From Eleginops maclovinus (Eukaryota; Chordata; Actinopteri; Perciformes; Eleginopidae), in NCBI RefSeq assembly GCF_036324505.1, contig NC_086366.1:9889927-9953926 (forward strand): a stretch of DNA of 64,000 nt, written 5' to 3'. Below, piece by piece: positions 35,386 to 47,743 of this stretch. The translations under genes and the position numbers were made by a program. Every line of letters begins with the position of its first letter. Positions within the stretch are counted from its first letter, which is position 1. Below the pieces are notes generated by a model. It had not been told where the DNA came from. It saw nothing but the letters and a program-made list of their open reading frames with translations, and searched no databases.

Positions 35386-37589
35386 ATACCGTTCAACTAC
35401 AACATCCAGTTAAATTTGAGGATTGAAGCCGTCATTTTCTTGGTTTTAAGGCACGAATGGTATAAATGGTTGCACAGTGTGAGTTAGTATGTCACAACTT
35501 CTATTGGTTGCACCCACTATTCTGGGTAACACTGTAGAGTCTGAAGCTCATAAAGCTCTTCAAAAGTGATGTTCATCTGGATGCTTTAAAGGTCATTGGT
35601 TTGCTCTTCAGCTGAATGTATCAGGGGGCTATCTGACCCACTCTGAGCCAACTGCAGAATAACCTTCCAAGATCATTATTTCAAACGCTTATCTTAAACA
35701 ACACTGCACATGTTCTGCATGCACAGGGAAAGATGTGAAGTTGTGAGAAAGGAGAGAAGGTGTTTTGTGGTGTTTTATCTCGATTTGAAATATTATTTTG
35801 TTCCAGTTCTAACACTAAGTACGATAGATCACGACGTGGCACACAGAGGAGTTGTGTGTGTGAGAGAAGTACAGGAGGCTGCAGACAGCAGCATGTAACA
35901 TCCTACTGAGAAAACTGTTAGATCTTATGAATATTCAGTTATAGTGCTGCTATTGCATCACATATTGAGAAAGTCTGTGCATAAGTTTGTATCTCGTTTA
36001 CACTCACTTCTAGTCCACTCCTCCTGTGAACCTCACAAACAATGTGTAGAATGGTACCTAATTTAGACCATAAAAAGGTAGAATAATATGAGCAGCACTT
36101 CAGGATTTATTTTGGTAGATACTTTTGTTGTTGTTAAGACTGTTTGTTTAAAACATTTGATCAACTATACTTGTTGACTCAGCTTTCATTCTCTCCTGTT
36201 AACAATAAATCAAAGCTTTTCACTAAAAAAAATGTTTCAATAGAGTTTGATTTCTGTGTGATGCAAGATTGACTTATTACATTTAATATGGCTTTTTAAT
36301 ACCTCCATAATAGAGTACCAGGGTACATTGAGGATTTTAGTATTTGTCAGGGTTTGGGGAAACAGGACCCAAGTCCAGTAAAATGAACTGGAGGCAGGTA
36401 TTGGTCCAAACAAACAGCGAGCTTTATTTAAATAAAAGCTGTACTTTCAACGGAAAATAACCACACCAACACTAACCAGGGGATACAGGGACACTGGGAA
36501 CAGGAGCAGACAGACGGACAGGCAGGAACAGGCAGGTAACATGTACAGGATCAGGCAGGAAACGACGACGACCGAACACCAGACAAAAGGGAAACAGGGA
36601 CTAAATACAAATGGGTAATCACAAGACGAGAGACAGCTGGAAGGGAGAGGAGAAACACAGGGGCAACAGATGAACACAATGACACAATCAGACATAAGGA
36701 AAACCCAAAGACAGGGAGTGAAACTTAACCTGACACAAGAGGGGAAAACCTTTCAAAATAAAACACACAATACAAAGACATGACAGACACGAAACCAGGA
36801 TCATGTCAGTATTTGTATTTGACTGTAGCATTTGTGCCACTGTGAGAGTGTCATCAGCTTGTACAAAAAAAACCAGACACATATTGCATGTTCTGCGAGT
36901 GCATATAAGGCGTTAATATTGTATGTTGAACTATTTCAAAAACATTTAGCTACTGTTGGTTATGTTCGCCATTTCTATTCATTCCAGTGCTATTTTTCAT
37001 ATTATCAATTTTACACGTCACGCTAAACTTGTTCAATCACTCATCTTCCTGTTTGAGATATTATTGTCATTTTCCTTGCCTTAACTGCAGAGAACACTAT
37101 CAGCTTCTGTGAGGAAATGTATTAATACTCCCTTTTCAGTTTGTGTTCACGTCATGGCTGCTGGCCAGGTGCCTCATCCATCAAATCAGTTTAGTCATGG
37201 CCCATTTCATTTACTCACCTGCTCTCGAGGATTTTTGTTTAATGCTGAACATATTTTATTTTTATAGTTTAAGCTCATAAAATGTTTGCATTTATCACTA
37301 TTCTTCCCCACTTGTTCATACTTTTATTTACCTTTCAATTTTTTCCTTCTTCCTTTCCGTCTTTTTTCAGGAAAACATCAACATCGATGAAGCTGCTAAC
37401 TGCCTGGTGAAACACATCATTGCCAGTGAGAATGACATGCTCCAAGCTGAAGTCCCCGACACCATCACCCCGCAGCTGGAGAATGACAAAGGCGGGACAT
37501 GCTCTCTTGCTTCAGATCCCAGTGACAGCCCCGACAATTCGATGACCTTTTGTATCTCATTTCACAAAAAAAGTAGAGTTTTTCTGTAA
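30604..37589 (+). CDS. rab38: Ras-related protein Rab38, with altered C-terminus
   Basis: Small GTPase that directs cargo such as melanin enzymes to melanosomes and other lysosome-related organelles. Exons: 30604-30805, 33957-34237 and 37371-37589, giving 233 residues (human 211). Motifs: P-loop GDLGVGKTS (17-25), switch I RATIGVDFAL, switch II WDIAGQERF (64-72), the Rab32/38-type VYYREAMGAFIVFDVTRP, NKCD (127-130) and ETSAK (157-161). Start ATG at 30604 gives MQNNHTKEHLYKILVIGDL, matching the family N-terminus. Odd: the expected C-terminal prenylation cysteines are lost. After Cys205-Ser206 the frame continues for about 27 residues to TAA at 37587-37589, whereas the neighbouring frame reads Cys-Phe-Arg-Ser-Gln-stop, ending at 37525 like other Rab38 proteins. 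Either a frameshift or a sequence error lies at about 37503-37507. Confidence 0.94.
30806..33956 (+). other. rab38: rab38 intron 1
   Basis: A 3.15-kb AT-rich intron with clean donor and tttctag acceptor. No exon, RNA gene or mobile element was recognised; the open frame at 33306-33644 has no features I recognise. Confidence 0.75.
33957..34237 (+). CDS. rab38: rab38 exon 2
   Basis: Encodes GQERFGNMTRVYYREAMGAF through LANKCDQGRDVLTNNG to GWYETSAK; ends AAG before gtgaga, phase 0. Confidence 0.96.
35181..35382. repeat. Compound (CACCCA)n/(CCCA)n/(CA)n microsatellite
   Basis: About 200 bp; the left half is CACACC and ACCC variants, the right half pure CA. All forward frames stay open through it, which explains the Cys/Val and Thr/His open frames here; they are not genes. 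Confidence 0.96.
36348..36807. mobile_element. Non-autonomous DNA transposon, hAT-like
   Basis: A 460-bp block starting CAGGGTTTGGGGAAACAGGA and ending AACCAGGATCATGTC, flanked on both sides by the 9-bp direct repeat AGTATTTGT (36339-36347 and 36808-36816), close to the 8-bp duplication typical of hAT elements. The inside is rich in CAGG and ACAGG and noncoding. Terminal inversion is weak, so the superfamily is tentative; being an insertion is well supported by the duplication. Confidence 0.65.
37371..37589 (+). CDS. rab38: rab38 exon 3 (disrupted C-terminus)
   Basis: Encodes ENINIDEAANCLVKHIIASE, then the variable tail to GGTCS (Cys205 at 37500-37502). Past this point the read frame gives LASDPSDSPDNSMTF and ends FHKKSRVFL. 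Without the frame change the tail would end CFRSQ at the TGA at 37523-37525. Confidence 0.85.
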   Translation, partial: ENINIDEAANCLVKHIIASENDMLQAEVPDTITPQLENDKGGTCSLASDPSDSPDNSMTFCISFHKKSRVFL

Positions 37590-40500
37590 GCAGGAAACCT
37601 ACTTTTTTTTAAGCATGTATGGGTGCCAACCTCATTCCTGTATGCTAGTGTGAGTGTGTGTCAGGGAGAGAGACAGGCAGCTGGCTCAAGAAATGGAGAC
37701 AGAAAGAGAGATGGATGCAGCTGTATGCGCTTGTCAAAGACAAGGTCACCCTCTGGGCGACTTCAAGCCTTGACACTGGCACTTGGGTTACCATGGAGAC
37801 ACAGTTAATGAACCCATGCACAGAGAGATCACAGCAAATCACTGAGTATCAGCAAATGTATCTGTACTGAGGTCTGCGAAGTTTATCTCTTTTTACTATT
37901 TTTTCTGCTTCCTTCACATCCCTCCCTCATAGCATCTTAGTTTTTCAGATTCATTTGGCAATAATAAGCAGCATTTTCCTCCTGGTATCCAAAGTAACTC
38001 AGTTTGAATCCTGATAACATTACAATTTCATCCCTAGCCAAGGTTTTATTACATCTGGTTCTGTTTTATTTTTGTTTCATTTTATGACACTGTCTTTTCC
38101 TGTCTTCCTTCATGCACGTTTGCTGGCTTTAATGTATAACAGATTATTTTGGTGAAATGAAAGTGCCTTTTTCCAATACAAACCCTTTTATTTAATGTCC
38201 TGAATAGATATACTCACTACATATTTTATTTATAAGTGCACTAAAAGTACCTTGATTTTCATCACTGAGGTAGAACTGGACTCATGTCTATTGCAAAATA
38301 TCAAAAATGAATACGAAGTACAGTGTGTGTGTGTGAAAAAATGACATGTTAAAGCAAAGATTAAGTATGTTATTTCCCTATTAATTCAATTGTTTTATAT
38401 TAAATTTATAATATTTGTAATTATGGGATTCATGCATATATGTATGCAAACATGTACATATCATACACAGTATATCCAGTTTCAACATGTTCATATGAAA
38501 AAACAATAGCTTTACGGACCAATCTCTGGATGTGATGTTACAATGTGCACACACAGGTGTTTTCAATCACTGAGGCTGATTGGAGCAACACCGGTTCAGG
38601 TGTTAATAGTCCCGCCCCTAACAGGTGCAACTAATTAAGAGGCGCATGAGAGAGCTCTCCATCTAGATCAGTTTGCCCTCACAGAAACACCTGGGTAAGT
38701 GGGAAAAAGTTAAGCATCATTGTTACCCTTTTCAAAAATAAAAAATACTCTTTTAAAATACTCTCTGGTTGTGTTAAGGATTGATGTTCTGTTTATCTTT
38801 TAACATGAATTAATTATTTTTGTATCTACAAATCAGAGTAGATTCAGATATTTTCTTACAAGTCAAACAGTATAATTAAGATGATACTCCAGTGGAGCAA
38901 ATCTGAATCTTAAAGGGCTCTCTGATGCAATGAATATCAAATTAAGGCTTCTATTGATCTCTGGGTTGTGATTGCATCATGCTTGATTGAAATTCCCCTG
39001 TTGTTTTCATGGCAAATTAACTTAGACAGGTTCCAACTATTTTTAAGAAGAGAGATACAAGGGCAATATGATATTTTTTAATCTGAATACAAACCACATG
39101 TCTAATATTAAAATGGAAAAGTTTAATTGCGGATTTACAATCAACAGGTCATTTCCCTTGACATATTTTAACGAATGCACCATTCTCCAAATCCTTCACC
39201 AATACAATCAGTTAGCTCACAACCTGATTTGTGATTAAAGCTACATAATTTCTCTGGCTTACATGATAAATAAACTGTTATATATTTAGAATCTGCGTAT
39301 TAAATAGCAGTCTGCAACATTATTATAAATCCACCGATGTAATCAGAGCATAACCAATTCAAATTGATGCATGTTTTACTTCAGGCACTGAACCACAGAA
39401 TGCTTGTGGACTAACATGTATTCATTCCTAATAGAAGGGGATTATGTTTTTCTCATAGTATTTGTAACCTGTCCCTCCAGCCAATATACTCAAAATCTGA
39501 ATTCACTGAGAAATAGTTCAAATTCCAGTACAAGCGTTCTTGTTTGTTGACTTATCTTCCCGAATGACCTGGCTCTCACCTGCCATGTTACTGAAGCTGA
39601 CCTACAATACACCGTCTTTACCTTCAGGACCTGTAAGGTATCTGAAAACACCTGTATCTTGAATTTCTTGAGATTTGCAACCATTTCTTTGAGATCAAAA
39701 ATAGCTTCCAGTAGGTATTTTTCTGCATGGCAAAACCTAGGCTTGACTACACTGTCACACTATAGTTTTTCCACACTGGCAAAAACAAAGAGAAAAACCC
39801 AAGAAAAAGGTCATGTAACTTAGTTTACATTTTTATGTATGCTTTAACAATCCACCAGATCCAGATTTAGGTGTTGCTTGATTTTAACATATACCGTACC
39901 TAATATCCTGTAAACCAACCTTTTGCAGCCTTTTCCTCCCCCAGACCCTTCCTTTCTGCCTGCTTCAGACTGACTGTGTCTCATTATGGCTCCCTGAAGA
40001 TAACATTTTGTGCCACGTTTAACACTGTAGTGTCTTTTCATCCAGGCGAGACGCAGACACAATCTATTGTTTATCAGAGGCTCTGTCGGATATCGGTTCA
40101 GGGGTGAGGGCATGGGCTCGAGAAAGACAATGCCGCTCTCTAATTTGTAATAATTAGATTTGATTTTCAGCATTGATGTAGCAATTTGTGAGAGAAAACA
40201 CAGGGCAGAGGGAGCAGCGAGAGAAGTTATGAGGGAATTGTCCTCTGCTGTTGTGTGCCAGAAGCCAACCCCCTTCTCTGTACACCCACACAGGCAACCT
40301 CCACACACATATACACACACACCATCACACACAGAAACACAGATGATCAGAAGATTTCACAGATTTATCTCTCGCTGTCTGCTGGTCTCTAAGGCAACAA
40401 GCTACAGAGGGAGGGATAGTTTCATTTCTCTTTACTTTCAGGCCTTGTCCTTGTAGTCTTAGATTCCTTAACATGGGAAGAAGAAAAAGAGAGAAAGAAT

Positions 40501-41340
40501 GAAGGAGAGAGGAACCAAAACAAGGGACTGTAATCACAAGACTTCGTGGTCACACAGGTTAAGAAGGAAATAATCTGCACGTGATTTCAGGATGACATGA
40601 GGCTTTCCCTCTCCCTTTCTCTATTGCACACACACTTAAGCACTCGCATATGGATATTTTACACACTTATGTACACATAGCTTGACCTGTCAGTGCTGTC
40701 ACAATTATAGCATAGTAAATTGTATTAAATGTTTGCAGTAGATTTCAGCTAGTGTTTGTAAGGGTGTTTCAAATGTTCCAATGAAGAAATCCTCCAGAGG
40801 TCCAAAAAGAGCCAGGCCTCCACCGTAAATTGAGCAACTTGTTCCCAAATGAAAAACTACGTTATGAAGTTAAAGGTAATAACTTTACAGCATTGACACG
40901 TAAGTATAAATGAGTGTGGCAATAAAACAGATATAGCGTAAGTTGCAGTGCTACTTTATGGTCGATAAACATTCAGAGTGGTGTTGGCAGTGGAAGCTTT
41001 GGCAGGCGTACTCTGGCTGTGAATTAAACGGCCAGTAAAAAGGAATCAATAGCAGCCAGGGGAGACTCCAGATAAATGAAAATAGCGGCTGCGCCTCCAT
41101 CTTTGATCGATAAGCGTGAGGGTTTGACTGTGTGCGTCTGCGTGTGTGACCTCACACAGCAGAAGTCTCAGTGAGTTGAGTGCTATGTGGAATATCAAAG
41201 GCCTACTCGGGATGACTCATCATTCACAACCAACTTGGCCGGAGACAGAATCTGTTTCAGTAACAGACCTTGGGTCACACACGAATATGTACTATTGATT
41301 ACACGTGAGGATTTGTTTACTCTGGCAGCATTGACGGTGT
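37590..41340. other. Intergenic region downstream of rab38
   Basis: No gene recognised. The first part is probably rab38 3' UTR; an AATAAA lies at about 38738. A block at 38550-38695 is GC-richer than its surroundings, contains three CAGGTG motifs and ends in a strong donor-like CTGGgtaagt, but no coding potential was seen. Confidence 0.6.
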
Positions 41341-41420
41341 CAGAATCAGAAATCATTTATTAGTCCCACAGCGGGGACATTTACATTTGTTACAGCAAAA
41401 GTGGAATAAAGTAAGTACAG
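41341..41420. repeat. Possible fish retroelement-like fragment
   Basis: Reads CAGAATCAGAAATCATTTAT followed by TAGTCCCACAGCGGGGACAT, very like the dispersed fish sequence with ATCAGAAT...TTTATT...CCC..GGGGA (from memory). No target duplication identified. Confidence 0.45.
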
Positions 41421-41478
41421 ATCCATGACTAACAAATGATGAACAGCAACTTCAGCATTTAGAGACATTATAAAAAAG

Positions 41479-41507
41479 GATGATGGTGATGATGGTGATG
41501 GTGATGG

Positions 41508-41584
<77 letters not shown>

Positions 41585-41586
41585 GT
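41479..41586. repeat. (GAT)n microsatellite with GGT variants
   Basis: About 36 triplets, GATGGT interspersed at the left and pure GAT on the right. It produces poly-His and poly-Ser open frames on the minus strand that are artefacts. Confidence 0.96.
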
Positions 41587-43508
41587 GTGATATCATACAT
41601 AATTTGATATCCGCCTTAGGACTTTTGTATAAAATAAGACTGTTTTGTTTTTTCACAAGGTCATTCAAATGTCAATGCAAATAAGAAGATATTCCCCTTA
41701 GCAAATTGTAATTTGTAAAGCATTTAGGCCCAGTGTTAAGTGTTATCGACTCATTTACATTGGTAATGCCATCATTTGAATTATCTTTGAAACAAGGACA
41801 TTTGAGATTTTACCACACAAAGCTATTATGGGGGGGAGAAAAGCACAGGTTTGTTTATCACTAAAAGTATATCCATGTGATGAAATTCCGCCTCATTGAT
41901 ATATTTACACCAGGATTTCATTCAGGTTTTTGTTTTGTTTTTTGCAACACTATACATCATATTACTGGTATCACGCAGTGTGGTCTTAGTGTCACCTGAT
42001 TTGCATAAGTGTCAGACATAACAAACATTTTAAAGTCACTGGATGAACACATTTTGAACCTTTTTAAAAGAAAACACAGCTATTAAAACTGACATCCCAC
42101 CCTACAAGCACAGTACACTTTACAAAAGGAAAGGTAGATGAATGCCAACATCTAATGGTACAAATTAAGACTGAGAAATCCCTGAAGTTTTCAGTGGATT
42201 GTTTTTGTATAATTTCCTTTCAAGTCACTCAGGAGTTTGACTTTTATTCATCTACATACTTTAAAATGGGCATCCTTTTTTAGTTCACAGTTTACAGTAA
42301 AATGCTTTAATCAAATTACATGCATTATTAAACAGGTAGTCACAAACATTCAGGTTCACAGAGTTAAAGAGGCAAGTTGAAATGGTAAAACGAAACCCAC
42401 AAATTGCAGTTTAACCGACTCATTACAGACAACTTCGTATGCATTTGGATCACTGCCTGATTTGAAAAGTTGGCATCATCCCAAAAATATATAAATGTGG
42501 TTCCACACTGCCACACAGATGATCAGAGACTGACAGAGCCTGCTCTCTATTTAAACAATCTGTGTGTATGCAGTGACACAGTAGCTTAGTGATTAGCTCT
42601 GTCAACTCACAGCCAGAGAAAACTCTTACACTTACTGTGCAGTTTGCATTGTCGTAGGTCCTCCAAAGGACCATTAGCGTAAAAGTGGGACCCTTTAGAC
42701 TGCCAATAGATATGGGTAGTTTATATTACCTCTGGAAATTGTTGACCTTTTACAGGGAGTGTATCTTGTGCGTGATAGGAGAGGCCCAGCCTTCAAGAAA
42801 ACCAGAATTGAGTGAGAGAGGAAAATGATTGGAAGTCTTATTCAAGGTCATTTGTTTCTCATTCAAATGTGACTCCAGTGGAGCGATGCCATGTGTGTGT
42901 GATGTATCTTGTGCCGTGGGGTATTCTGATTTGCATTCATTTTTTTGAAATGCTAAAATAACAAGAGTATGGTTTATACTTGTGAAAAATTCTGAGGCAA
43001 TATTGATGTGTAATAAAACAAATATATTGTGTCTTCCCCAGGGGATATTTTCCTTTTGTGTTACACATTTTGAGTTTGATTCAATAGAATAGTGTATACT
43101 GCCCAGACTGCTGTCAGAATATTAGTAGCACTGTCTCTCACAGGAGCAGCACTTTGGACATGGAGTATGACACATTGCTGAATATTAAAAATGGTCCTGC
43201 TGATCTGAACCACATCACATGTTACGCCTTTGTTCCGTTTATTGCTGTTTTTCATTTACTGATTCTCTGTTCGAGGTGCATGGTGCTACAATGCCCGCTG
43301 CAGAAACAATGGGGTTATATTTGTATCACATTACCATACAATTACACCCAATGTGTCCAGCTATTATGACCAAAGGAGTTAGGAAATGTGTGTATAATTT
43401 ATGGCAGTATGGATTGAATGGTTTTCCACTTTATAACAAGTGTCTCTCTGCTCTGGAAGTTGATTGCTGCAGCATCGTGTTTGTCCCTGGGATAATTCTG
43501 GCCAAGGC

Positions 43509-43545
<37 letters not shown>
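43509..43545. repeat. (GT)n microsatellite
   Basis: About 18 GT units. Confidence 0.95.
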
Positions 43546-43546
<1 letters not shown>

Positions 43547-44651
43547 CATGTTTGCTCATGCTCTTTGCCATGGCAGGGAAAAGGCTAGTTGGAATATTGG
43601 TCAGCAATGCCTTTCCCATTAGTGCCAACTGTGCCTGTGTACTGTGTACAGATTAACCATGTAAATGTGACCTTGTGCTGAGTTTGTTCTGTAGTGTGTG
43701 TCACAGTGTGTTTTGTGCGTTCTATTTTACACACGTTTTAAAAAGCACATGTATATGTACACCAGGGTCACTGTGAGTGTCTATGGATAACGTTGAACAG
43801 GTTCTCTCTGTGGTGCCTTATAGCACTATCTAGTAGTGCATGTGCTGCATTACACAAACAACCTCCCACCTAATATGGCCAGTGGGTACACAACCACATA
43901 GACTTCCATTGTAACAGGTTGAACTAGAAGTTAAAAAGGAAGGGCAATGATCTGTAAAATACAAAATTGGTACATGGGACATTGGCAAGACCTTTCCATC
44001 CTTGACTTTCATCTCTGACAACTCTAAATCCCCAAAGGAAGGAAATACTTTCTGTACATGCATAAGGTTTGCATACAGAGAACAGGGATTCATGGATGCT
44101 GACGTGTTGGGAGAGAGACTGCATTGATTGATGGATGGAGAGTGGGAAAATGGTGAGGAAGGAGGTGGGCGGATGAGAGGTAACTTGCCAGGCAGCGTGG
44201 GAGTTTGAGGGCATGTTAAAGAGTTGTGTCTATGAACATGTGTGTGTATGTGTGCCTGCTCTCTGTGTGGGCGAGCGAGCATGGGACCGAGTGATCGCTC
44301 ACATGGATGCAGTTGTCATGGCAACAGAGGATGTCGTCTTGTTCCGCAAGATCTCAACTGTCCCAGAATCCTACAGACCTCCTCTCTCTTTTCTGTTTCT
44401 GTCTTTCTTCGTCTATTCCTCCTGTTCCCATGTTCTGTTTTCTTTGTACCAAAAAACCTGCTCTCTCTTTGTTTTGTCTCCCCCTCCTCTCTTTTCTAGT
44501 CTCTCATCTCTCTCCACTGCTTTTTTGTAGATCCCTTTCTCTCTCTACATCTTGCCCCATTTCCTTTCATTTCCTCCTACTCTATCTCACTCCTCTCAGG
44601 CTGTAACAGATATAAATAGAGGTAATAAATTGCAGTGAGGCTGCCAGGTTT

Positions 44652-44774
<123 letters not shown>

Positions 44775-46275
44775 TTTCCTTTTGGCTCTAATGACCTGCA
44801 TAAACTCACTGGTGGGATATCCCTACATAGAGAGCTGTAATTCATAATATGGCCCTCCCCTTCCCCTCTGTCTGCCTTACATGGTAGAAACCCGGCCCAT
44901 TATTTTGCAGCTTTAACACTTTAGCATCAAACACAGATGCCGCTTAACTCTGACAGGCTTGTGAACCTCAAAGCTTTATAAATTGCCATCACGGATAAAC
45001 AGACATTGGTTAACTTGTGAATATCAAATAGTGAGACAAAGCCAAAGTGACGTAATATAGTACTAAATCCCTCATCTCCACAAATAGTACACAGGAAAGA
45101 AATTCTACAGTCTCAGTCGAACGCTTTTGTAAGACAGGACTTGTCTTGTCTTTTAAATTTGATGTGAGAATATAGTATGCCTTAGCCCATAGTTTTGTTT
45201 TGATTTAGTTAGGTTCAGTAATTTCCAGCTGCTAGTTTAGCAGCTAAAGAGCAAGAATTTCCCTCAGGAATTGGCATAGAGCAAAAGAGCGCTACAAGGA
45301 GAGTTACTATTAGACTTTATGTTGCTTTGTCGCCTGCTGCATGTGTACTGTAAATTGGCAAATGGTTGCTAACAATTAATCAATCAGTACTTTATGAAAG
45401 ATAAAGAGGCTATTTTTTATTCAAATATATACAGAGTAAAAATATCAGCTTGCAAACCAATAATGCACTTTGCGTGTCATTGTAGAGGCATTTGACGTGT
45501 TTTTCTTCCCAAGACCAATTACCCAGTGTGTTACCCTGGCCCAGTGCTACTGGTTGTAAAAACCCCAGCAGTGCTGGTAAAATCAATGCAACACATCACA
45601 TGCAAGGTCAAGGAATGTGACCTGCATCAGATAAATCATCTAATCCTTTTCCTCTGTTCAGTCTGTAATAACATTCCAGTGCCATGTTTACACTCACATC
45701 CAGTCAGCTGACATTCTTATACAGATCACACTCCAGCAGTTACTGGAATCTTACTGGAAAAGATATCAATGATTGAGCTCAGGGTTTGTGTACTGTATAT
45801 CTTTAAATATACCTTTGATGTTGTGTGAGTGACTGTGCATAGAGATGACCTCAGGTTCATTATCTATTAGCATTATAACAGGGGCACTAATTACACTGTA
45901 TGGTTATTAATCAGTAGTTGAATGATGACTGATTAATGTTAATCAGAATGGTATCATTTAAATATGTCTCTTGAAAGCAGTACTGTATTATTAGCTATGG
46001 ATATCATTCGCATTTATTATCACAACGTGATAATATTACTGTAAGTAAAACCAGCACCACAGGGAAATCCTTTTTTGTTTCTTGACAAAGGGACACTCAG
46101 TTAAATTAAATTCTTTTCTCTGAATGTCTAAACTGTAAATTGTGTTACCAGGCAGTCGCCAATTAAATCCAAATATCCGCCGAAAGCTATGTGTCTGTTT
46201 GTCTCACCTTTACCATCCCTCTGTGACGTGCCCTTTGCTTTATTCTTTTTCAATCTTAATCAAGTCTTTTGCGCT

Positions 46276-46448
<173 letters not shown>

Positions 46449-47632
46449 GCAGCAGGCAATGTGATTTATAGCAGTATTAGCAACAACGTCTATCCTTGGG
46501 AGAGGGAATAAGGGAAAACTGGACCAACACATGACCACCTGAGACCTGAGAGCATACTCATTTGTCCACATTCACAGAAAGTAATGAAGAATACATGTAA
46601 AGAAAAAAATATCATTTTATTAATGTCACTTAGGTATAATACATGGAGGTTCTACTTTTGTAGAATTTTTGGGGTTAGTGTTGGAGGAAAACCTCTCACT
46701 ATTTTTGAATATCAGTTTTGGAAGAATTCTATCATTTTGGTAATACACTGCTTGGCTTGGTACTGGTCTTTAGTAAAACCAATGCTAACCAACAACAGGG
46801 AACTGCAAAATCTAACATAGAGCACTCTCAATAAACAATAGTAGTTAAATCAGGGATATTGGGACGATTTTATAGAAAAAGGCTAGGACTGACAGCACTC
46901 ATCAGTTCCTGACACAAATAAATAGAAACCTTACGAACAGACTATGTACATACAAAGATATTACATACATGAGAAATGGCCACAAAATGGCTCTACGTAC
47001 TTAAGGAAAAGTGATAAAATAGAAAATGATGGCATTGAAAAAGGGAGTCTGAGGGATAAGATGCAAGATAATGAGTGACTCTAGAGGGATCGTGACAGTG
47101 AGGCGTGATGAGGGGATGAAGAGGACATGATGATGGTGTTAGGTGGTAAAGAAAAGAGCAAATATCGTTAGAGAGAGTTTGGATGAGCCCTGAGATTTGC
47201 AGCGGGCCATTGCAGCCTCTGCACACATCTGTCTGTTCATCCCATGGGGGGGATCCACACAGAAACATCTGTCTCCTCACACAGGCCATATGCCATGTAA
47301 CACAAGCCCTCTCCATCCCCCAGCCTGGCTTTCATGTCTTTTTCTCTTTCTGTCCCCATGTCGTTGTCTTTGATGGAGCGCCAGCGGCTGGCAGAAGCTC
47401 CTTCTGCACGGCGTCATGCGTTCACTGTCTGCTTCTGCAACAGTCCTTTACAAACCAACTCCCACTTATGGACACTGAGTTGCTCACAGAGGAGAGATAG
47501 ATTTGCTGTCATAAAATGGCAAAGTTAAGAAAGCAAACTGCTGACATTACAGAGTTTTGTTTTTTTACATTGATTCCTTTGGATCAGAGGGTGGCTTCAG
47601 TTGTGGGAATTGGCCTTAATGACTGAACATCA

Positions 47633-47743
<111 letters not shown>

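Larger units (their letters stand above)
34238..37370 (+). other. rab38: rab38 intron 2
   Basis: A 3.1-kb intron carrying a long CA-type microsatellite (35181-35382) and a hAT-like element (36348-36807). Otherwise nothing recognised. Confidence 0.8.

Noticed and set aside
35101..35426. Long open frames of Cys-Val, Thr-His and Thr-Pro repeats
   Set aside because: They are translations of the CA/CACCC microsatellite, open in several frames and on both strands, with no flanking coding signal.
39844..40332. 162-residue minus-strand open frame
   Set aside because: No domain, signal or splice context; composition like the surrounding intergenic DNA, and its start lies in a CA-rich stretch.
41346..41668. 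Poly-serine and poly-histidine open frames on the minus strand
   Set aside because: They are frames of the GAT microsatellite; the non-repeat parts resemble no protein.
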